Shown here piece by piece: positions 18,979 to 28,959 of a stretch of 64,000 nt of DNA. The position numbers and the translations under genes are program-made. A model generated the notes under the pieces. That model worked only from the letters and a program-made list of their open reading frames with translations. It made no database searches and was not told the DNA's origin. Each line of letters starts with the position of its first letter. Position 1 is the stretch's first letter. The stretch is from Pandoraea eparura (GTDB lineage Bacteria; Pseudomonadota; Gammaproteobacteria; Burkholderiales; Burkholderiaceae), in NCBI RefSeq assembly GCF_902459725.1, contig NZ_CABPSH010000002.1, forward strand, positions 186,001 through 250,000, in the 5' to 3' direction.

Positions 18979-20688
18979 TCAGAGCTTGTTGCGCTTGTGA
19001 CGTTTGCCGGTGGCCGGATCGACCGGGCCGAGCGCGAGTTCGGCGAAGTCGATCTCGCCGAGCAACTCGCGCAACGTCTCGTCGTTGATGCGGTGGGTCA
19101 CGCGCAATCGCGACAGTTCGCCGCGCTCGGCCTGCAGCGCCGCGGCACGCAACCGACGTTCGACTTCGACCTCACGCACCGCGCGCTCGCGCATCTCGTC
19201 GTCGGTGGCGCTCGAAGCATTCAGCGTGCGGCGATACCGCCCCATCACCCGTGCAGCGGCTTCGGCGCACACGGCAGTGTCGAGTTCGTCGCCCGACTTC
19301 GCAATGACTTTCTGCAACGACTCGACGGTGCGGATCGCCGCCTCCGACGCCGCCAGGCGCGCCTCGCCCATCTCGCGATTGCGCGGGTTCTCGAGCGGCC
19401 ACCGCAAGCCGCGCAGCAGGAACGGCAGACCAAGGCTGCCGCCGATCAGCGAGAGCAGGATCACACCAGCCGCCACGAAAATCAGCAGATCTCGCCCGGG
19501 GAACGGCGCGCCGCCCGGCAGGGCCAGCGGCACCGAGAGCGCGCCGGCGAGCGTCACCGCACCTCGCACGCCCGAGAGGGCCGTCACGCCGGTAAAGCGC
19601 ATGCCGGGCTTCACCGTGATTTCGCCGCGCCGCATGCCGAGAAAATACATCACCCGCCACGCCAGCCACACCCAGCAGAACCGCAGCACGATGAGCACCG
19701 CTGAAATCGCGCCGACGTAGCCCATCAACTCGCCGAGGTTGAGCAGCGTTGCCCAATGCGGCTCGCCGGGACGCAGCACGGCGCGCACGATGTCGGGCAA
19801 CTGCAGACCAAGCAGCACGAACACCGCGCCGTTGAACACGAATTCGAGCATCGACCACACGCCGTTACCGAGAATGCGCGTGGCCGTTCGGGTATTGAGC
19901 AGATCGGTCGAGCTGACCGTCATACCGGCGGTGACTGCCGCGAGAATGCCCGAGAAACCAAAGTGCTCAGCCAGCAGATAGGCGGCGAACGGCAAGAGCA
20001 ACAGCAGCAGCACGACGGTCGCCGGCTCTTCGGTGGATGCGGTCATCACGCGGCGATGGAACTGCGTGAACAGCCACGTCACAGCCCAGCCGGCGAGCAA
20101 GCCGCCCAGCGCGATGACGAAAAACGAGAACGTGGCGTTGCCGATGGAAAAGAGGCCCGTGGTCGCGGCCACAATGGCGAACTTGAACGCGACCAGCCCC
20201 GACGCGTCGTTCATCATCGCCTCGCCTTCGAGCACGTGCATGAGCCGCGTGGGCATCTGCAGGCGTGCGGTGAGGGCGGAGACGGCCACGGCGTCGGTCG
20301 GCGAGAGCACGCCGCCGAGCGCGAAGGCCACGGCGAGCGGAATCGACGGAATCAGCCAGTGGATGAAATAGCCCACGCCGAGCACCGTGAAAATCACGAG
20401 GCCGAGCGCCATCGAGACGATCGGCACGCGCAGGTGCCAGAACTCGCGCTTGGGCATGCGCCAGCCGTCGGCGAAGAGCAGCGGCGGGATGAACAGCAGG
20501 AAGAAAATCTCGGGATCGAGATCGATGTGCAGCCCCGCGCCCGGATAGGCGAGCGCGGCACCGACAGCGATCTGCACGAGCGGCACGGGCAGGACTTTGA
20601 CGTAGCTGACCAGCACGCCGGTCAGCGCCACGACAAACAGCAGGATCAGCGCGGTAAGGACTACCTCCATACCGCCGCCATGGTCCAT
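18979..20688 (-). CDS. Na+/H+ antiporter (CPA1 family)
   Basis: The 569-residue protein has about 12 hydrophobic helices over the first 420 residues and a soluble helical C-terminal tail. CPA1 signatures include FLLFIPPLLFADGWRMPKRE (about 63-82) and MMNDASGLVAFKF (about 157-169), where the Asn-Asp pair is the ion-binding site. It exchanges Na+ for H+ across the inner membrane and contributes to pH and salt tolerance. The start could be 20688 (MDHGGG) or 20670 (MEVVLTALI); the second begins directly at the first helix. It lies 34 bp after the large FAD/Fe-S dehydrogenase gene, on the same strand. Confidence 0.9.
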   Translation of the reverse strand: MDHGGGMEVVLTALILLFVVALTGVLVSYVKVLPVPLVQIAVGAALAYPGAGLHIDLDPEIFFLLFIPPLLFADGWRMPKREFWHLRVPIVSMALGLVIFTVLGVGYFIHWLIPSIPLAVAFALGGVLSPTDAVAVSALTARLQMPTRLMHVLEGEAMMNDASGLVAFKFAIVAATTGLFSIGNATFSFFVIALGGLLAGWAVTWLFTQFHRRVMTASTEEPATVVLLLLLLPFAAYLLAEHFGFSGILAAVTAGMTVSSTDLLNTRTATRILGNGVWSMLEFVFNGAVFVLLGLQLPDIVRAVLRPGEPHWATLLNLGELMGYVGAISAVLIVLRFCWVWLAWRVMYFLGMRRGEITVKPGMRFTGVTALSGVRGAVTLAGALSVPLALPGGAPFPGRDLLIFVAAGVILLSLIGGSLGLPFLLRGLRWPLENPRNREMGEARLAASEAAIRTVESLQKVIAKSGDELDTAVCAEAAARVMGRYRRTLNASSATDDEMRERAVREVEVERRLRAAALQAERGELSRLRVTHRINDETLRELLGEIDFAELALGPVDPATGKRHKRNKL

Positions 20689-20722
20689 CGGTCACGCATC
20701 GGCCGCGTCCCCGAGCGGTGCA

Positions 20723-23700
20723 TCAGACCAGTACGCGCTCGATGCCGCCGTGGTTCGCATCCTTGACGTAGTCCACCAGCCACTCGTCGCCCAGCACATG
20801 CTTGGCGATTTCCACGACGATGTAGTCCGCCGTGATGTCGGCGTCGTCGTTGTAGCGCGACAGCCCTTGCAGGCACGACGGGCAGCTCGTCAGAATCTTG
20901 ACGTCCTCGACCTTGCCGTCCGCGCGCAGCTTCGCCGCGCCCTTGCGCATTTCCTCTTCCTTGCGGAAGCGGATCTGCGTCGAGATGTCCGGACGCGTGA
21001 CCGCGAGCGTGCCCGACTCACCGCAACACCGATCGTTCTTCTCGATCTTGTAGCCGTCGTGCTCGCTGCCCATCAACTGGTTCACGAGCTTGACCGGGTC
21101 CATCGTCTTGATCGGCGTGTGGCACGGGTCGTGATACATGTAGCGCGTGCCGCTCACGCCTTCGAGCTTCACGTCCTTCTCGAGCAGGTATTCGTGGATG
21201 TCGACGATACGGCAGCCCGGGAAGATTTTCTCGAATTCATAGCCCGCGAGCTGGTCGTAGCAAGTGCCGCACGACACGACCACGGTCTTGATGTCGAGAT
21301 AGTTCAGCGTGTTCGCCATGCGATGGAACAACACACGGTTGTCCGTCACAATCTTCTCGGCCTTTTCGCCCTGCCCCGAGCCGCGCTGCGGATAACCGCA
21401 GCACAGGTAGCCCGGCGGCAGCACCGTCTGCACGCCGACATGCCAGAGCATTGCCTGCGTGGCGAGTCCGACCTGCGAGAACAGGCGCTCCGAGCCGCAG
21501 CCCGGGAAATAGAACACCGCTTCCGAATCGACCGTGGTGGTCTTCGGATTGCGAATGATCGGCACGACCTTGTTGTCTTCAATGTCGAGCAGTGCGCGCG
21601 CCGTCTTCTTCGGCAGATTGCCCGGCATCTTCTTGTTGACGAAGTGAATCACTTCCTCGCGCAGCGGCGGCTTGCCCACAGTCGCAGGCGGGCGCGCCGT
21701 CTGCTTCTTCGCGAGCTTCTTGAAGATGTCCGCGCCGAAGCGCTGTGCCTTGTAGCCCCAGTCGATCATCACCTTGCGGGTGATGTTGATCGTCTCCGGG
21801 TTCGTCGCATTCAGGAAGAACATCCCGGCGGCGGCGCCCGGATTGAACTTCTTCTTGCCCATCTTGCGCAACAGGTTGCGCATGTTCATCGTCACGTCGC
21901 CGAAGTCGATCTTCACCGGGCACGGCGTCACGCACTTGTGGCAGACCGTGCAGTGATCGGCCACGTCGTTGAACTCGTCCCAGTGCTTGATCGACACCCC
22001 GCGGCGCGTCTGCTCTTCGTACAGGAACGCCTCGATGAGCAGCGACGTTGCGAGAATCTTGTTGCGCGGGCTGTAAAGCAGGTTTGCGCGCGGCACGTGC
22101 GTGGCGCACACCGGCTTGCACTTGCCGCAGCGCAGGCAGTCCTTCACGCTGTCGGCGATCGCACCGATGTCCGACTGCTGCATGATGAGCGACTCATACC
22201 CCATCAGCCCGAAGCTGGGCGTATAGGCATTGCGCAGGTCGGCCGGCAGTTCCGGCAGGTCGAGCAGCTTGCCCTTGTTGAAGCGCCCTTCCGGGTCCAC
22301 GCGTTGCTTGTACGCGCGGAATTCGCCGATCTCGGCCTCCGTCAGGAACTCCAGCTTGGTGATGCCGATACCGTGTTCGCCCGAGATCACGCCATCGAGC
22401 GAGCGGGCGATGGCCATGATGCGTGCCACTGCCTTGTGCGCATCCTGGAGCATCTCGTAGTTATCCGAGTTCACCGGGATGTTCGTGTGCACGTTGCCGT
22501 CGCCCGCGTGCATGTGCAGGGCGACGAACACGCGCCCGTGCAGCACGCGCTTGTGAATCGCTTGCGCTTCCTCGAGGATCGGCTTGAACTCGCCGCCCGA
22601 GAAGATCTTGCGCAGCTCGGCGCGGATCTCCTGCTTCCACGACACACGCACCGTACGATCCTGCAGCAGGTCGATGAGACGCGTTTTCGGCTGCGCGTTC
22701 AGGCGGTCGTTGAGCGCCACGTTGAGATCGCGAATGCCGTGACGGTTGAGCAGCGGAATCGCCTCGGCCAGCGGCAGTTCGAAGTGATCGCGCAGGAACA
22801 CCCAGCGCGCGCGCACGTCGCGCAGCAGCGTGAGCGCCGTCTGCACCCGGTCTTCGAGCAGCTCCGCCGACGCAATCTCGTTGGCGTCGTCCGTCTTGCC
22901 CAGCGGCAGATTGCCGGCGTCGAAGAAGGCTTCGAGCGCGTCGACCAGTTGCAGCTTGTTCTTGAGCGACAACTCGATATTGATGCGCTCGATGTGATCC
23001 GTGTACTCGCCCATGCGTGGCAGTGGGATCACCACGTCTTCATTGATCTTGAAGGCGTTGGTGTGGCGCGCGATCGCGGCGGTGCGCGAGCGGTCGAGCC
23101 AGAACTTCTTGCGGGCCTCGGCCGACACCGCGACAAAGCCTTCGCCGCTCTTGCCGTTAGCCATGCGAATGACTTCCGACGTGGCCTGTGCGACGGCGTT
23201 GTCGTCGTCGCCGACGATATCGCCGATCAGCACCATCTTCGGGAACGCATTGCGCTTCGACTTCGTGGCGTAGCCCACGGCGCGCAGATAGCGCTCGTCC
23301 AGATGCTCCAGGCCGGCCAGAATCGCACCGCCGGCGGCCGTCTGCGCGAACATGTAGTCCTTGATCTCGACGATGCTCGGAATCGCTTCCTTCGCCTGAC
23401 CGAAGAACTCCAGACACACCGTGCGCGTGTGTGCGGGCATCTTGTGCAGAATCCAGCGCGCGCTCGTGATCAGACCGTCGCAGCCTTCCTTCTGGATGCC
23501 CGGCAGACCCGCGAGGAACTTGTCCGTGACGTCCTTGCCAAGGCCTTCCTTACGAAAACGCTTGCCTTCGATGTCGAGCCTTTCCGTCTTGAGCAGCACA
23601 GCGCCCGGCGCGTAGTTGCCGTCGAACCATGTCAACTCGAAGCGTGCGACCGGAATGTCGTGAATCTTGCCGAGATTGTGATCGAGACGAGTGACCTCAA

Positions 23701-24718
23701 GCCAATTGCCCTGCGGGTCGACCATGCGCCACCACGCGAGGTTATCGAGCGCGGTTCCCCACAGCACGGCCTTCTTGCCGCCGGCGTTCATTGCCACGTT
23801 ACCGCCGATGCACGATGCGTCGATCGACGTCGGGTCGACCGCGAACACCAGACCGGCGCGCTCGGCGGCCTCGGCCACGCGACGCGTCACCACGCCGGCG
23901 CCCGAGAAAATCGTCGGCACCGGCTGGTCGACCCCCGGCAGCGCCGAATACTCGACCTCATCGAGCTGCTCGAGCTTTTCCGTGTTGATCACGGCCGAGA
24001 ACGGCGTGAGCGGAATCGCGCCGCCCGTGTAGCCGGTGCCGCCTCCGCGCGGGATCACCGTCAGTCCCAGTTCGAAGCAACCCTTCACCAGCGCCGCCAT
24101 TTCGGCTTCGCTGTCCGGCGTGAGCACCACGAACGGGTACTCCACGCGCCAGTCCGTCGCGTCCGTCACATGCGAAACGCGCGACAGGCCGTCGAACTTG
24201 ATGTTGTCATGCGCGGTCGTGCGGCCGAGCACCTTCTTCGCGCGACGGCGCAACTCGGCCATCTTCGCGAACTCCTCGGCAAAGTCCGCCACGGCGCGTC
24301 GTGCCGCCGCTTCCAGTTGCTCGACGCGGGCGGCGCGTTCGCGGCCATTCGCATCGGCGTTCGCGGCCACATCGGCACGGCGACGCTTGTCGATCTCGTT
24401 CAGGCGGTGATCCAGCGCGTCGATCAGCAGCTTGCGGCGCTTCGGATTGTCGAGCAGGTCGTCCTGCAGATACGGATTGCGGCGCACCACCCAGATATCG
24501 CCGAGTACCTCGTAGAGCATGCGGGCCGAGCGGCCGGTGCGGCGCTCCGCGCGAAGTTCGTCGAGGATTTGCCAGGCGTCGGCGCCCAGCAGGCGGATGA
24601 CGATTTCGCGGTCCGAAAACGACGTGTAGTTATAGGGGATCTCACGCAGTCGCGGCGGCTGGGCGGCGACCGCGTGCTTGGCGTCGTGCGGCTCGAAGGC
24701 GGGCAAGGGTGCGTTCAT
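20723..24718 (-). CDS. large FAD/Fe-S oxidoreductase, D-lactate dehydrogenase-like (DUF3683 type)
   Basis: The 1331-residue protein fuses several modules. An N-terminal DUF3683-like region ([20 protein letters not shown]) is followed by a PCMH-type FAD-binding domain with [16 protein letters not shown] near 220. An FAD-oxidase C-terminal domain follows ([28 protein letters not shown]). Two 4Fe-4S clusters come next ([10 protein letters not shown] near 865, [12 protein letters not shown] near 925), then two CCG domains ([10 protein letters not shown] and CCGYPQRG, then DPCHTPIK and CCGESG). This is the logic of quinone-linked D-lactate/glycolate-type dehydrogenases whose flavin and Fe-S subunits are usually separate. 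I use the ATG at 24718; an upstream in-frame start at 24805 would add an unconserved basic stretch. The exact 2-hydroxy acid is unknown. Confidence 0.85.
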   Translation of the reverse strand: MNAPLPAFEPHDAKHAVAAQPPRLREIPYNYTSFSDREIVIRLLGADAWQILDELRAERRTGRSARMLYEVLGDIWVVRRNPYLQDDLLDNPKRRKLLIDALDHRLNEIDKRRRADVAANADANGRERAARVEQLEAAARRAVADFAEEFAKMAELRRRAKKVLGRTTAHDNIKFDGLSRVSHVTDATDWRVEYPFVVLTPDSEAEMAALVKGCFELGLTVIPRGGGTGYTGGAIPLTPFSAVINTEKLEQLDEVEYSALPGVDQPVPTIFSGAGVVTRRVAEAAERAGLVFAVDPTSIDASCIGGNVAMNAGGKKAVLWGTALDNLAWWRMVDPQGNWLEVTRLDHNLGKIHDIPVARFELTWFDGNYAPGAVLLKTERLDIEGKRFRKEGLGKDVTDKFLAGLPGIQKEGCDGLITSARWILHKMPAHTRTVCLEFFGQAKEAIPSIVEIKDYMFAQTAAGGAILAGLEHLDERYLRAVGYATKSKRNAFPKMVLIGDIVGDDDNAVAQATSEVIRMANGKSGEGFVAVSAEARKKFWLDRSRTAAIARHTNAFKINEDVVIPLPRMGEYTDHIERINIELSLKNKLQLVDALEAFFDAGNLPLGKTDDANEIASAELLEDRVQTALTLLRDVRARWVFLRDHFELPLAEAIPLLNRHGIRDLNVALNDRLNAQPKTRLIDLLQDRTVRVSWKQEIRAELRKIFSGGEFKPILEEAQAIHKRVLHGRVFVALHMHAGDGNVHTNIPVNSDNYEMLQDAHKAVARIMAIARSLDGVISGEHGIGITKLEFLTEAEIGEFRAYKQRVDPEGRFNKGKLLDLPELPADLRNAYTPSFGLMGYESLIMQQSDIGAIADSVKDCLRCGKCKPVCATHVPRANLLYSPRNKILATSLLIEAFLYEEQTRRGVSIKHWDEFNDVADHCTVCHKCVTPCPVKIDFGDVTMNMRNLLRKMGKKKFNPGAAAGMFFLNATNPETINITRKVMIDWGYKAQRFGADIFKKLAKKQTARPPATVGKPPLREEVIHFVNKKMPGNLPKKTARALLDIEDNKVVPIIRNPKTTTVDSEAVFYFPGCGSERLFSQVGLATQAMLWHVGVQTVLPPGYLCCGYPQRGSGQGEKAEKIVTDNRVLFHRMANTLNYLDIKTVVVSCGTCYDQLAGYEFEKIFPGCRIVDIHEYLLEKDVKLEGVSGTRYMYHDPCHTPIKTMDPVKLVNQLMGSEHDGYKIEKNDRCCGESGTLAVTRPDISTQIRFRKEEEMRKGAAKLRADGKVEDVKILTSCPSCLQGLSRYNDDADITADYIVVEIAKHVLGDEWLVDYVKDANHGGIERVLV

Positions 24719-25291
24719 CTTGTCGGGCTCGTCAATGCGGCGGTGCATCCGCCGTCGGCGTTCGTCTCGCGAGACGCGCCGAAAGTCAAAATCGGGTAAG
24801 CGCAAGGGTTGCCGACGGCGGGCGCGATGGGTGCGCGCGCGCCGGCATCGGACGATCTGCGGTCAGCGAGATCGACGACTGCCGTGCGAACACATCGATG
24901 ACGAATCGTGTCCGATCATCGAGTCAAAGCACAGGGGGGTGAGGCAGTTGGTGCGCATGCCCAGATCTTTCTTCCGGCTTGGGAAAGTGTTGGTAGGGGA
25001 ATGTAGCCAGAATTGTACTTCATTGCACCGCAACACGTCGGCGCCGCCCCGAATTCGCCCCGAAGCGCGAGATTCCCCTCCTTGGCGACGCCCCGGCACG
25101 TTCACCGCCGCGTTGACCGCTCCTTCACGACCGCGCCGCCTTTGCATTCCTGCCCTGTCGCCGCCCGTTCTGTCCAGCGCTATATCCGAATGGATACAAC
25201 GGCTTATGGCGCGCACCTGCGCTGAAATTTGCACCGAATGGGAGTATGGTTTGCCGATCCCCGCTTCCTCCACCCGTCAAGAGGTGTCTCT
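24719..25291. other. divergent intergenic region, dehydrogenase / iorA
   Basis: I find no supported gene in these 573 bases. They must carry the promoters of the two divergent operons. The perfect inverted repeat TATCC-GAAT-GGATA at 25183-25196 is the only strong symmetric element. The translated frames across the region have no recognisable motif. Confidence 0.4.
25183..25196. promoter_or_regulatory. inverted repeat upstream of iorAB, possible operator
   Basis: TATCC and GGATA form a perfect 5-bp inverted repeat with a 4-bp spacer, extending imperfectly to TATATCC/GGATACA. It lies 96 bp before the iorA ATG. There is no regulator gene beside it, so the binding protein is unknown. Confidence 0.3.
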
Positions 25292-25750
25292 ATGGTCTCG
25301 TTTCAACTGAACGGCCGTACCGTGCAGGTCGATGTCGACCCTGCCACTCCCCTGCTCTGGACCCTGCGCGACGCGCTCAACATGACCGGCACCAAGTTCG
25401 GCTGCGGCATGGCGCTGTGCGGCGCCTGCACTGTGCATCTCGACGGCGCGCCCATACGAAGCTGCGTCACCCCGGTCTCCGCCGTCGCGGGCAAGACAAT
25501 CACCACCATTGAAAACGTCGGGGCGGACGCCGTCGGGCGTGCCGTGCAAAACGCCTGGGTCAAGCACGACGTGCCCCAGTGCGGCTACTGCCAGAGTGGC
25601 CAGATCATGTCCGCCACGGCCTTGCTGCGCGAGAACAAACAGCCCAACGACGAACAGATCGACGCCGCCATGGCCGGCAACATCTGCCGTTGCGGCACCT
25701 ACGCCCGCATTCGTGCGGCCATCAAAGACGCCGCCGCGTCGCTGGCCTGA
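25292..25750 (+). CDS. (2Fe-2S) subunit of molybdenum hydroxylase, IorA type
   Basis: The 152-residue protein is the small electron-transfer subunit of a xanthine-oxidase-family hydroxylase of the isoquinoline 1-oxidoreductase type. The plant-type ferredoxin cluster is formed by Cys 38, 43, 46 and 58 ([16 protein letters not shown]). The second, all-helical 2Fe-2S cluster is formed by CGYC (97, 100) and CRC (132, 134). The start at 25292 ([14 protein letters not shown]) has AGAGG upstream; the frame's extension to 25229 is not needed. It is followed 17 bp later by the molybdopterin subunit. There is no FAD subunit, as expected for the IorAB group, so electrons probably pass to a cytochrome or quinone. 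The substrate, an aldehyde or N-heterocycle, is not determinable. Confidence 0.92.
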   Translation: MVSFQLNGRTVQVDVDPATPLLWTLRDALNMTGTKFGCGMALCGACTVHLDGAPIRSCVTPVSAVAGKTITTIENVGADAVGRAVQNAWVKHDVPQCGYCQSGQIMSATALLRENKQPNDEQIDAAMAGNICRCGTYARIRAAIKDAAASLA

Positions 25751-25767
25751 GGCGAGGAGACACCCCC

Positions 25768-27990
25768 ATGCGTGAACTTCGCTTTTCCTCGCGCCCTGGC
25801 GTTGCCGTGGGCGACTTCGCCGGCCTGACGCGCCGCGTGTTCCTCAAGACCTCCGCGCTGGCGGCGGGCGGCCTGATGCTCGAAATGTCGCTGCCCGGCG
25901 CCATGCGTGCCGCCAGCGCCCAGGGCGCGGCCGCCAAGCCCGTCGTGCCGTCGGCCTTCGTGCACATTGCGCCGGACGACACCGTCACCATCCAGGTCAA
26001 CCGCCTCGATTTCGGACAAGGCGTACAGACCGCGCTACCCATGCTCGTCGCCGAAGAACTCGATTGCGACTGGGCCAAAGTGCGCAGCGAGCTGGCGCCG
26101 GCGGCCGACGTCTACAAAGATCCCCTGTTCGGCATCCAGATGACCGGCGGCTCGGGTTCCGTCGCGCATTCGTGGCTGCAATACCGGCGCATTGGCGCGT
26201 CGGCGCGGGCCATGCTCATCGCGGCCGCGGCGCAGCAGTGGAAAGTGCCGGCCGCGCAGTTGCGTACCGAGAACGGCGTCGTGCTCGGCCCGAACGGCCA
26301 GCGCGCCACCTACGGCAGTCTTGCCGCGCGCGCGCAGGCACAGCCGGTGCCGACGGATGTCGCGCTCAAGGCACCGTCGGCGTTCCGCCTGCTTGGCAAG
26401 CCGACAGGCCGGCTCGACGCGCGAGCCAAGTCCATGGGCGTGCCGATGTACGGCATGGACTTCAAGCTGCCGAACCTGAAAGTCGCCGTGGTGGCGCGAG
26501 CGCCTGTCTTCGGTGCCAAAGTAAAGCAGTTCGACGCCAAAGCCGCGCGGGCGGTCAAGGGCGTGCGCGATGTCCTTGAGATCCCGGACGACCGGGGCGG
26601 CACGGCCGTGGCCGTGGTCGCCGACGGCTACTGGCAGGCCAAGACCGGGCGCGACGCGCTCAAGGCCACGTGGGACACGACGGGCGTCGAGCATGTCGAC
26701 ACGACCGCGCAACTGGCCAGATACGTGGAAATGGCCAAGACGCCGGGCACGGTCGCCATCGAAGCGGACATCTCCAGGCTCAAAGGCGCGCCCAAGACCC
26801 TCGTCGCCGAATACCGATTCCCGTACCTGGCGCATGCCCCGATGGAGCCGCTCAACTGCACCGTGCAGTTATCCGACAAGGGGGCGCAGGTGTGGACCGG
26901 CACGCAGTTCCAGACCGTTGACCAGGCGGCCATTGCGCGCACGCTCGACCTCAAGCCCGAGCAGGTCAAACTGCACACGCTCATGGCGGGTGGCGGATTT
27001 GGCCGCCGCGCGGTCCCGACGTCCGACTATGGCGTCGAGGCGGCCCAGGTGGCGAAAGCGTGGCGGCGTGCGGGGCATCGTGAGCCGGTGAAAGTGATCT
27101 GGAGCCGGGAAGACGACATCCGTGGCGGCTACTACCGTCCGATGTACGTCCATCGTGCCGAGATCGGCCTGGATGCCAAGGGCAACGTGCTGGCGTGGGA
27201 TCACACCATCGTGGGTCAGTCGATTTTGCAGGGCACGCCGTTCGAAAAGATGATGGTCAAGAACGGCATCGACGGCACCAGCGTCGAGGGCGTTGCGGGC
27301 ACCCCATATGCGGTGCCGTTGCGGCTCACGTTGCACAGTCCGCAGGTCAACGTGCCGGTGTTGTGGTGGCGGTCCGTAGGCAACACGCATACCGCCTACG
27401 TCATGGAGACATTGATTGACGAATTGGCGAAGGAGGCGGGTCAGGACCCGGTGGCGTATCGCTATGGGTTGATGGGTGACAAGCATCCTCGGCACCGGGA
27501 GGCGTTGGCGTTGGCTGTCGAGCGTTCCGGCTATGGAAAGACGGCATTACCGGCGGGACGCGCGTGGGGTGTGGCGGTGCATGAGTCCTTCGATTCCGTG
27601 GTGGCGTACGTCGTCGTGGCCGAGATGCACAATGATTCGCCGCGATTGGTGAGTGTGACGGCGGGGGTGCATTGCAATTTCGCGGTCAACCCGTTGACGG
27701 TGGCGGCGCAGGTCGAGGGGGCGGCCTTGATGGGGTTGGGCATGACGATACCGGGTGCGGCCATCACGATGAAGGATGGGGAAGTTGAGCAGAGCAACTT
27801 CCATCAGTACATGGTGGCGCGAATGCCTGATATGCCGGCGATCGGTGTGCACATCGTGGCGTCGGGGGAGGCACCGACGGGCATGGGCGAGCCGGGTTTG
27901 CCGCCGTTGGCGCCGGCGTATGCGAATGCGGTATTCGCATTGACGGGGAAGCGAATGCGGACGTTGCCGTTCGACCTGACGAAGGCGTAA
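25768..27990 (+). CDS. molybdopterin-binding subunit of molybdenum hydroxylase, IorB type
   Basis: The 740-residue catalytic subunit carries a twin-arginine signal (LTRRVFLKTSALAAGG at 20-35), so the IorAB complex should be exported to the periplasm with its cofactor. The molybdopterin subunit framework is clear: HAPMEPLNCTV, AGGGFGRRAVPTSDYGVEA, and the C-terminal GMGEPGLPPLAPAYANAVFA (near 706), whose Glu matches the catalytic base of the family. It is the partner of the 2Fe-2S protein 17 bp upstream. I chose the ATG at 25768 because GGCGAGGAGA lies just before it; earlier codons overlap iorA. The last quarter of the gene uses TTG for leucine and G-ending codons far more than the first part (see findings). 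Confidence 0.92.
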   Translation: MRELRFSSRPGVAVGDFAGLTRRVFLKTSALAAGGLMLEMSLPGAMRAASAQGAAAKPVVPSAFVHIAPDDTVTIQVNRLDFGQGVQTALPMLVAEELDCDWAKVRSELAPAADVYKDPLFGIQMTGGSGSVAHSWLQYRRIGASARAMLIAAAAQQWKVPAAQLRTENGVVLGPNGQRATYGSLAARAQAQPVPTDVALKAPSAFRLLGKPTGRLDARAKSMGVPMYGMDFKLPNLKVAVVARAPVFGAKVKQFDAKAARAVKGVRDVLEIPDDRGGTAVAVVADGYWQAKTGRDALKATWDTTGVEHVDTTAQLARYVEMAKTPGTVAIEADISRLKGAPKTLVAEYRFPYLAHAPMEPLNCTVQLSDKGAQVWTGTQFQTVDQAAIARTLDLKPEQVKLHTLMAGGGFGRRAVPTSDYGVEAAQVAKAWRRAGHREPVKVIWSREDDIRGGYYRPMYVHRAEIGLDAKGNVLAWDHTIVGQSILQGTPFEKMMVKNGIDGTSVEGVAGTPYAVPLRLTLHSPQVNVPVLWWRSVGNTHTAYVMETLIDELAKEAGQDPVAYRYGLMGDKHPRHREALALAVERSGYGKTALPAGRAWGVAVHESFDSVVAYVVVAEMHNDSPRLVSVTAGVHCNFAVNPLTVAAQVEGAALMGLGMTIPGAAITMKDGEVEQSNFHQYMVARMPDMPAIGVHIVASGEAPTGMGEPGLPPLAPAYANAVFALTGKRMRTLPFDLTKA

Positions 27991-28060
27991 CGGAAAAGGA
28001 GGCAAGGCGTAGCGCAAGCCCACGTCGGGCGGGGTGGGCCTGGGCAAGCGTGACGGCGGA

Positions 28061-28129
28061 CCGGACCGGGGCCCCTTTCTGCAGCGAGTTGGGTTGATGT
28101 CTGAGAGGCGGAAAGGGGCTCCGGTCCGG
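28061..28129. terminator. large inverted repeat between convergent iorB and yqaA-like genes
   Basis: A 19-bp arm at 28061-28079 pairs with 28111-28129 with a single mismatch, around a 31-nt loop. It lies between two convergent genes, where a bidirectional terminator would be expected, but there is no flanking T run. It could instead be a dispersed palindromic repeat. Confidence 0.45.
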
Positions 28130-28217
28130 CCTCTCGGGCATGAGAAGAAGGAAGCGCGGGGCATGACCACCGGCGTGTGTGTCGGCCCAGGCGTCAGCCC
28201 GGTCGTCAGCCCGGTCG

Positions 28218-28817
28218 TCAGCCAATGAGCAGGTGTTTAAAGGGCGCAAAGATGCCGTGCCAAAACGACTCGGGCACGCGCAGCATCAGAAACGTGACGG
28301 CGACATAGCGAAGCGTCTTGCCGACGGCGATATAGAAGAGGCATTCGCGCCAGGAGAGTCGCAGCCATCCGGCGAGGGTACAGAACGGGTCGCCGATCAC
28401 GGGTAGCCAGGAGAGCAGGAGCAGGGGTGGGCCGAAGCGGCGCATCCAGCGGTGATAGCGCTCGTTCATCGGGGCTTGTCCGTTGGGGCGCTTCGTGCTG
28501 GCGGGCTCTGGCATCGGGCCGCCCGCGGGTGCGGCGGTACGGGCGTGCGCACGTCGGCGGGCTTTCAGGCGAACGAAGCCGCGGCGAGCGGCGAAGCCCA
28601 TCCACCAGTCGAGCATGCCACCAGCGGTATTGCCTATGCTGGCCACAGCGATGGCGGTCCAGAGCATATGCGGATTGAGCGTCACGTAGCCGAACAGGGC
28701 GGGCTCCGAGCCCATGGGCAAAAGCGTGGCCGACAGAAACGACACCAGGAAAATGGCCGGCAGGCCGACGCCGGGCAGGGCCAGCACGCCGAGAAGCCAG
28801 GTGATGAACGACTCCAT
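28218..28817 (-). CDS. YqaA family membrane protein (SNARE-associated/DedA superfamily)
   Basis: The 199-residue inner-membrane protein starts MESFITWLLGVLALPGVGLP. It has the DedA-superfamily features FLSATLLPMGSEPALFGYV (about 30-48) and SIGNTAGGMLDWWMG (about 60-74). A second conserved half follows (FGPPLLLLSWLPVIGDPFC). It is longer than the usual 140-150 residues of YqaA because an Arg/Ala/Pro-rich loop of about 40 residues (near 82-122) lies between the halves. DedA-superfamily proteins are linked to lipid-carrier recycling and membrane homeostasis; the role of YqaA is not established. It is transcribed against the hydroxylase and divergently from the nucleotidyltransferase gene. Confidence 0.85.
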   Translation of the reverse strand: MESFITWLLGVLALPGVGLPAIFLVSFLSATLLPMGSEPALFGYVTLNPHMLWTAIAVASIGNTAGGMLDWWMGFAARRGFVRLKARRRAHARTAAPAGGPMPEPASTKRPNGQAPMNERYHRWMRRFGPPLLLLSWLPVIGDPFCTLAGWLRLSWRECLFYIAVGKTLRYVAVTFLMLRVPESFWHGIFAPFKHLLIG

Positions 28818-28921
28818 GCAACTCCGGGAAAAGACAAAAAGCGACCGAAAAAAGGGGGTGGCGCCACCGCCATGACCGACCGGACGGTCGGCGCATCCCG
28901 CGCGACAGTACACGCACGCGT

Positions 28922-28951
28922 TTGGCAGAAACAAAAAGTCTGGCGCATAAT
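28922..28951 (+). promoter_or_regulatory. probable promoter of the nucleotidyltransferase gene
   Basis: TTGGCA at 28922-28927 and CATAAT at 28946-28951 are separated by 18 bp. The -10 ends only 8 bp before the ATG at 28960, so the transcript would be leaderless or nearly so. Confidence 0.4.
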
Positions 28952-28959
28952 GCACGACC

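Noticed and set aside
20750-24799. Plus-strand 1349-codon frame
   Set aside because: It mirrors the large FAD/Fe-S dehydrogenase; the translation is Arg/His-rich with no motifs.
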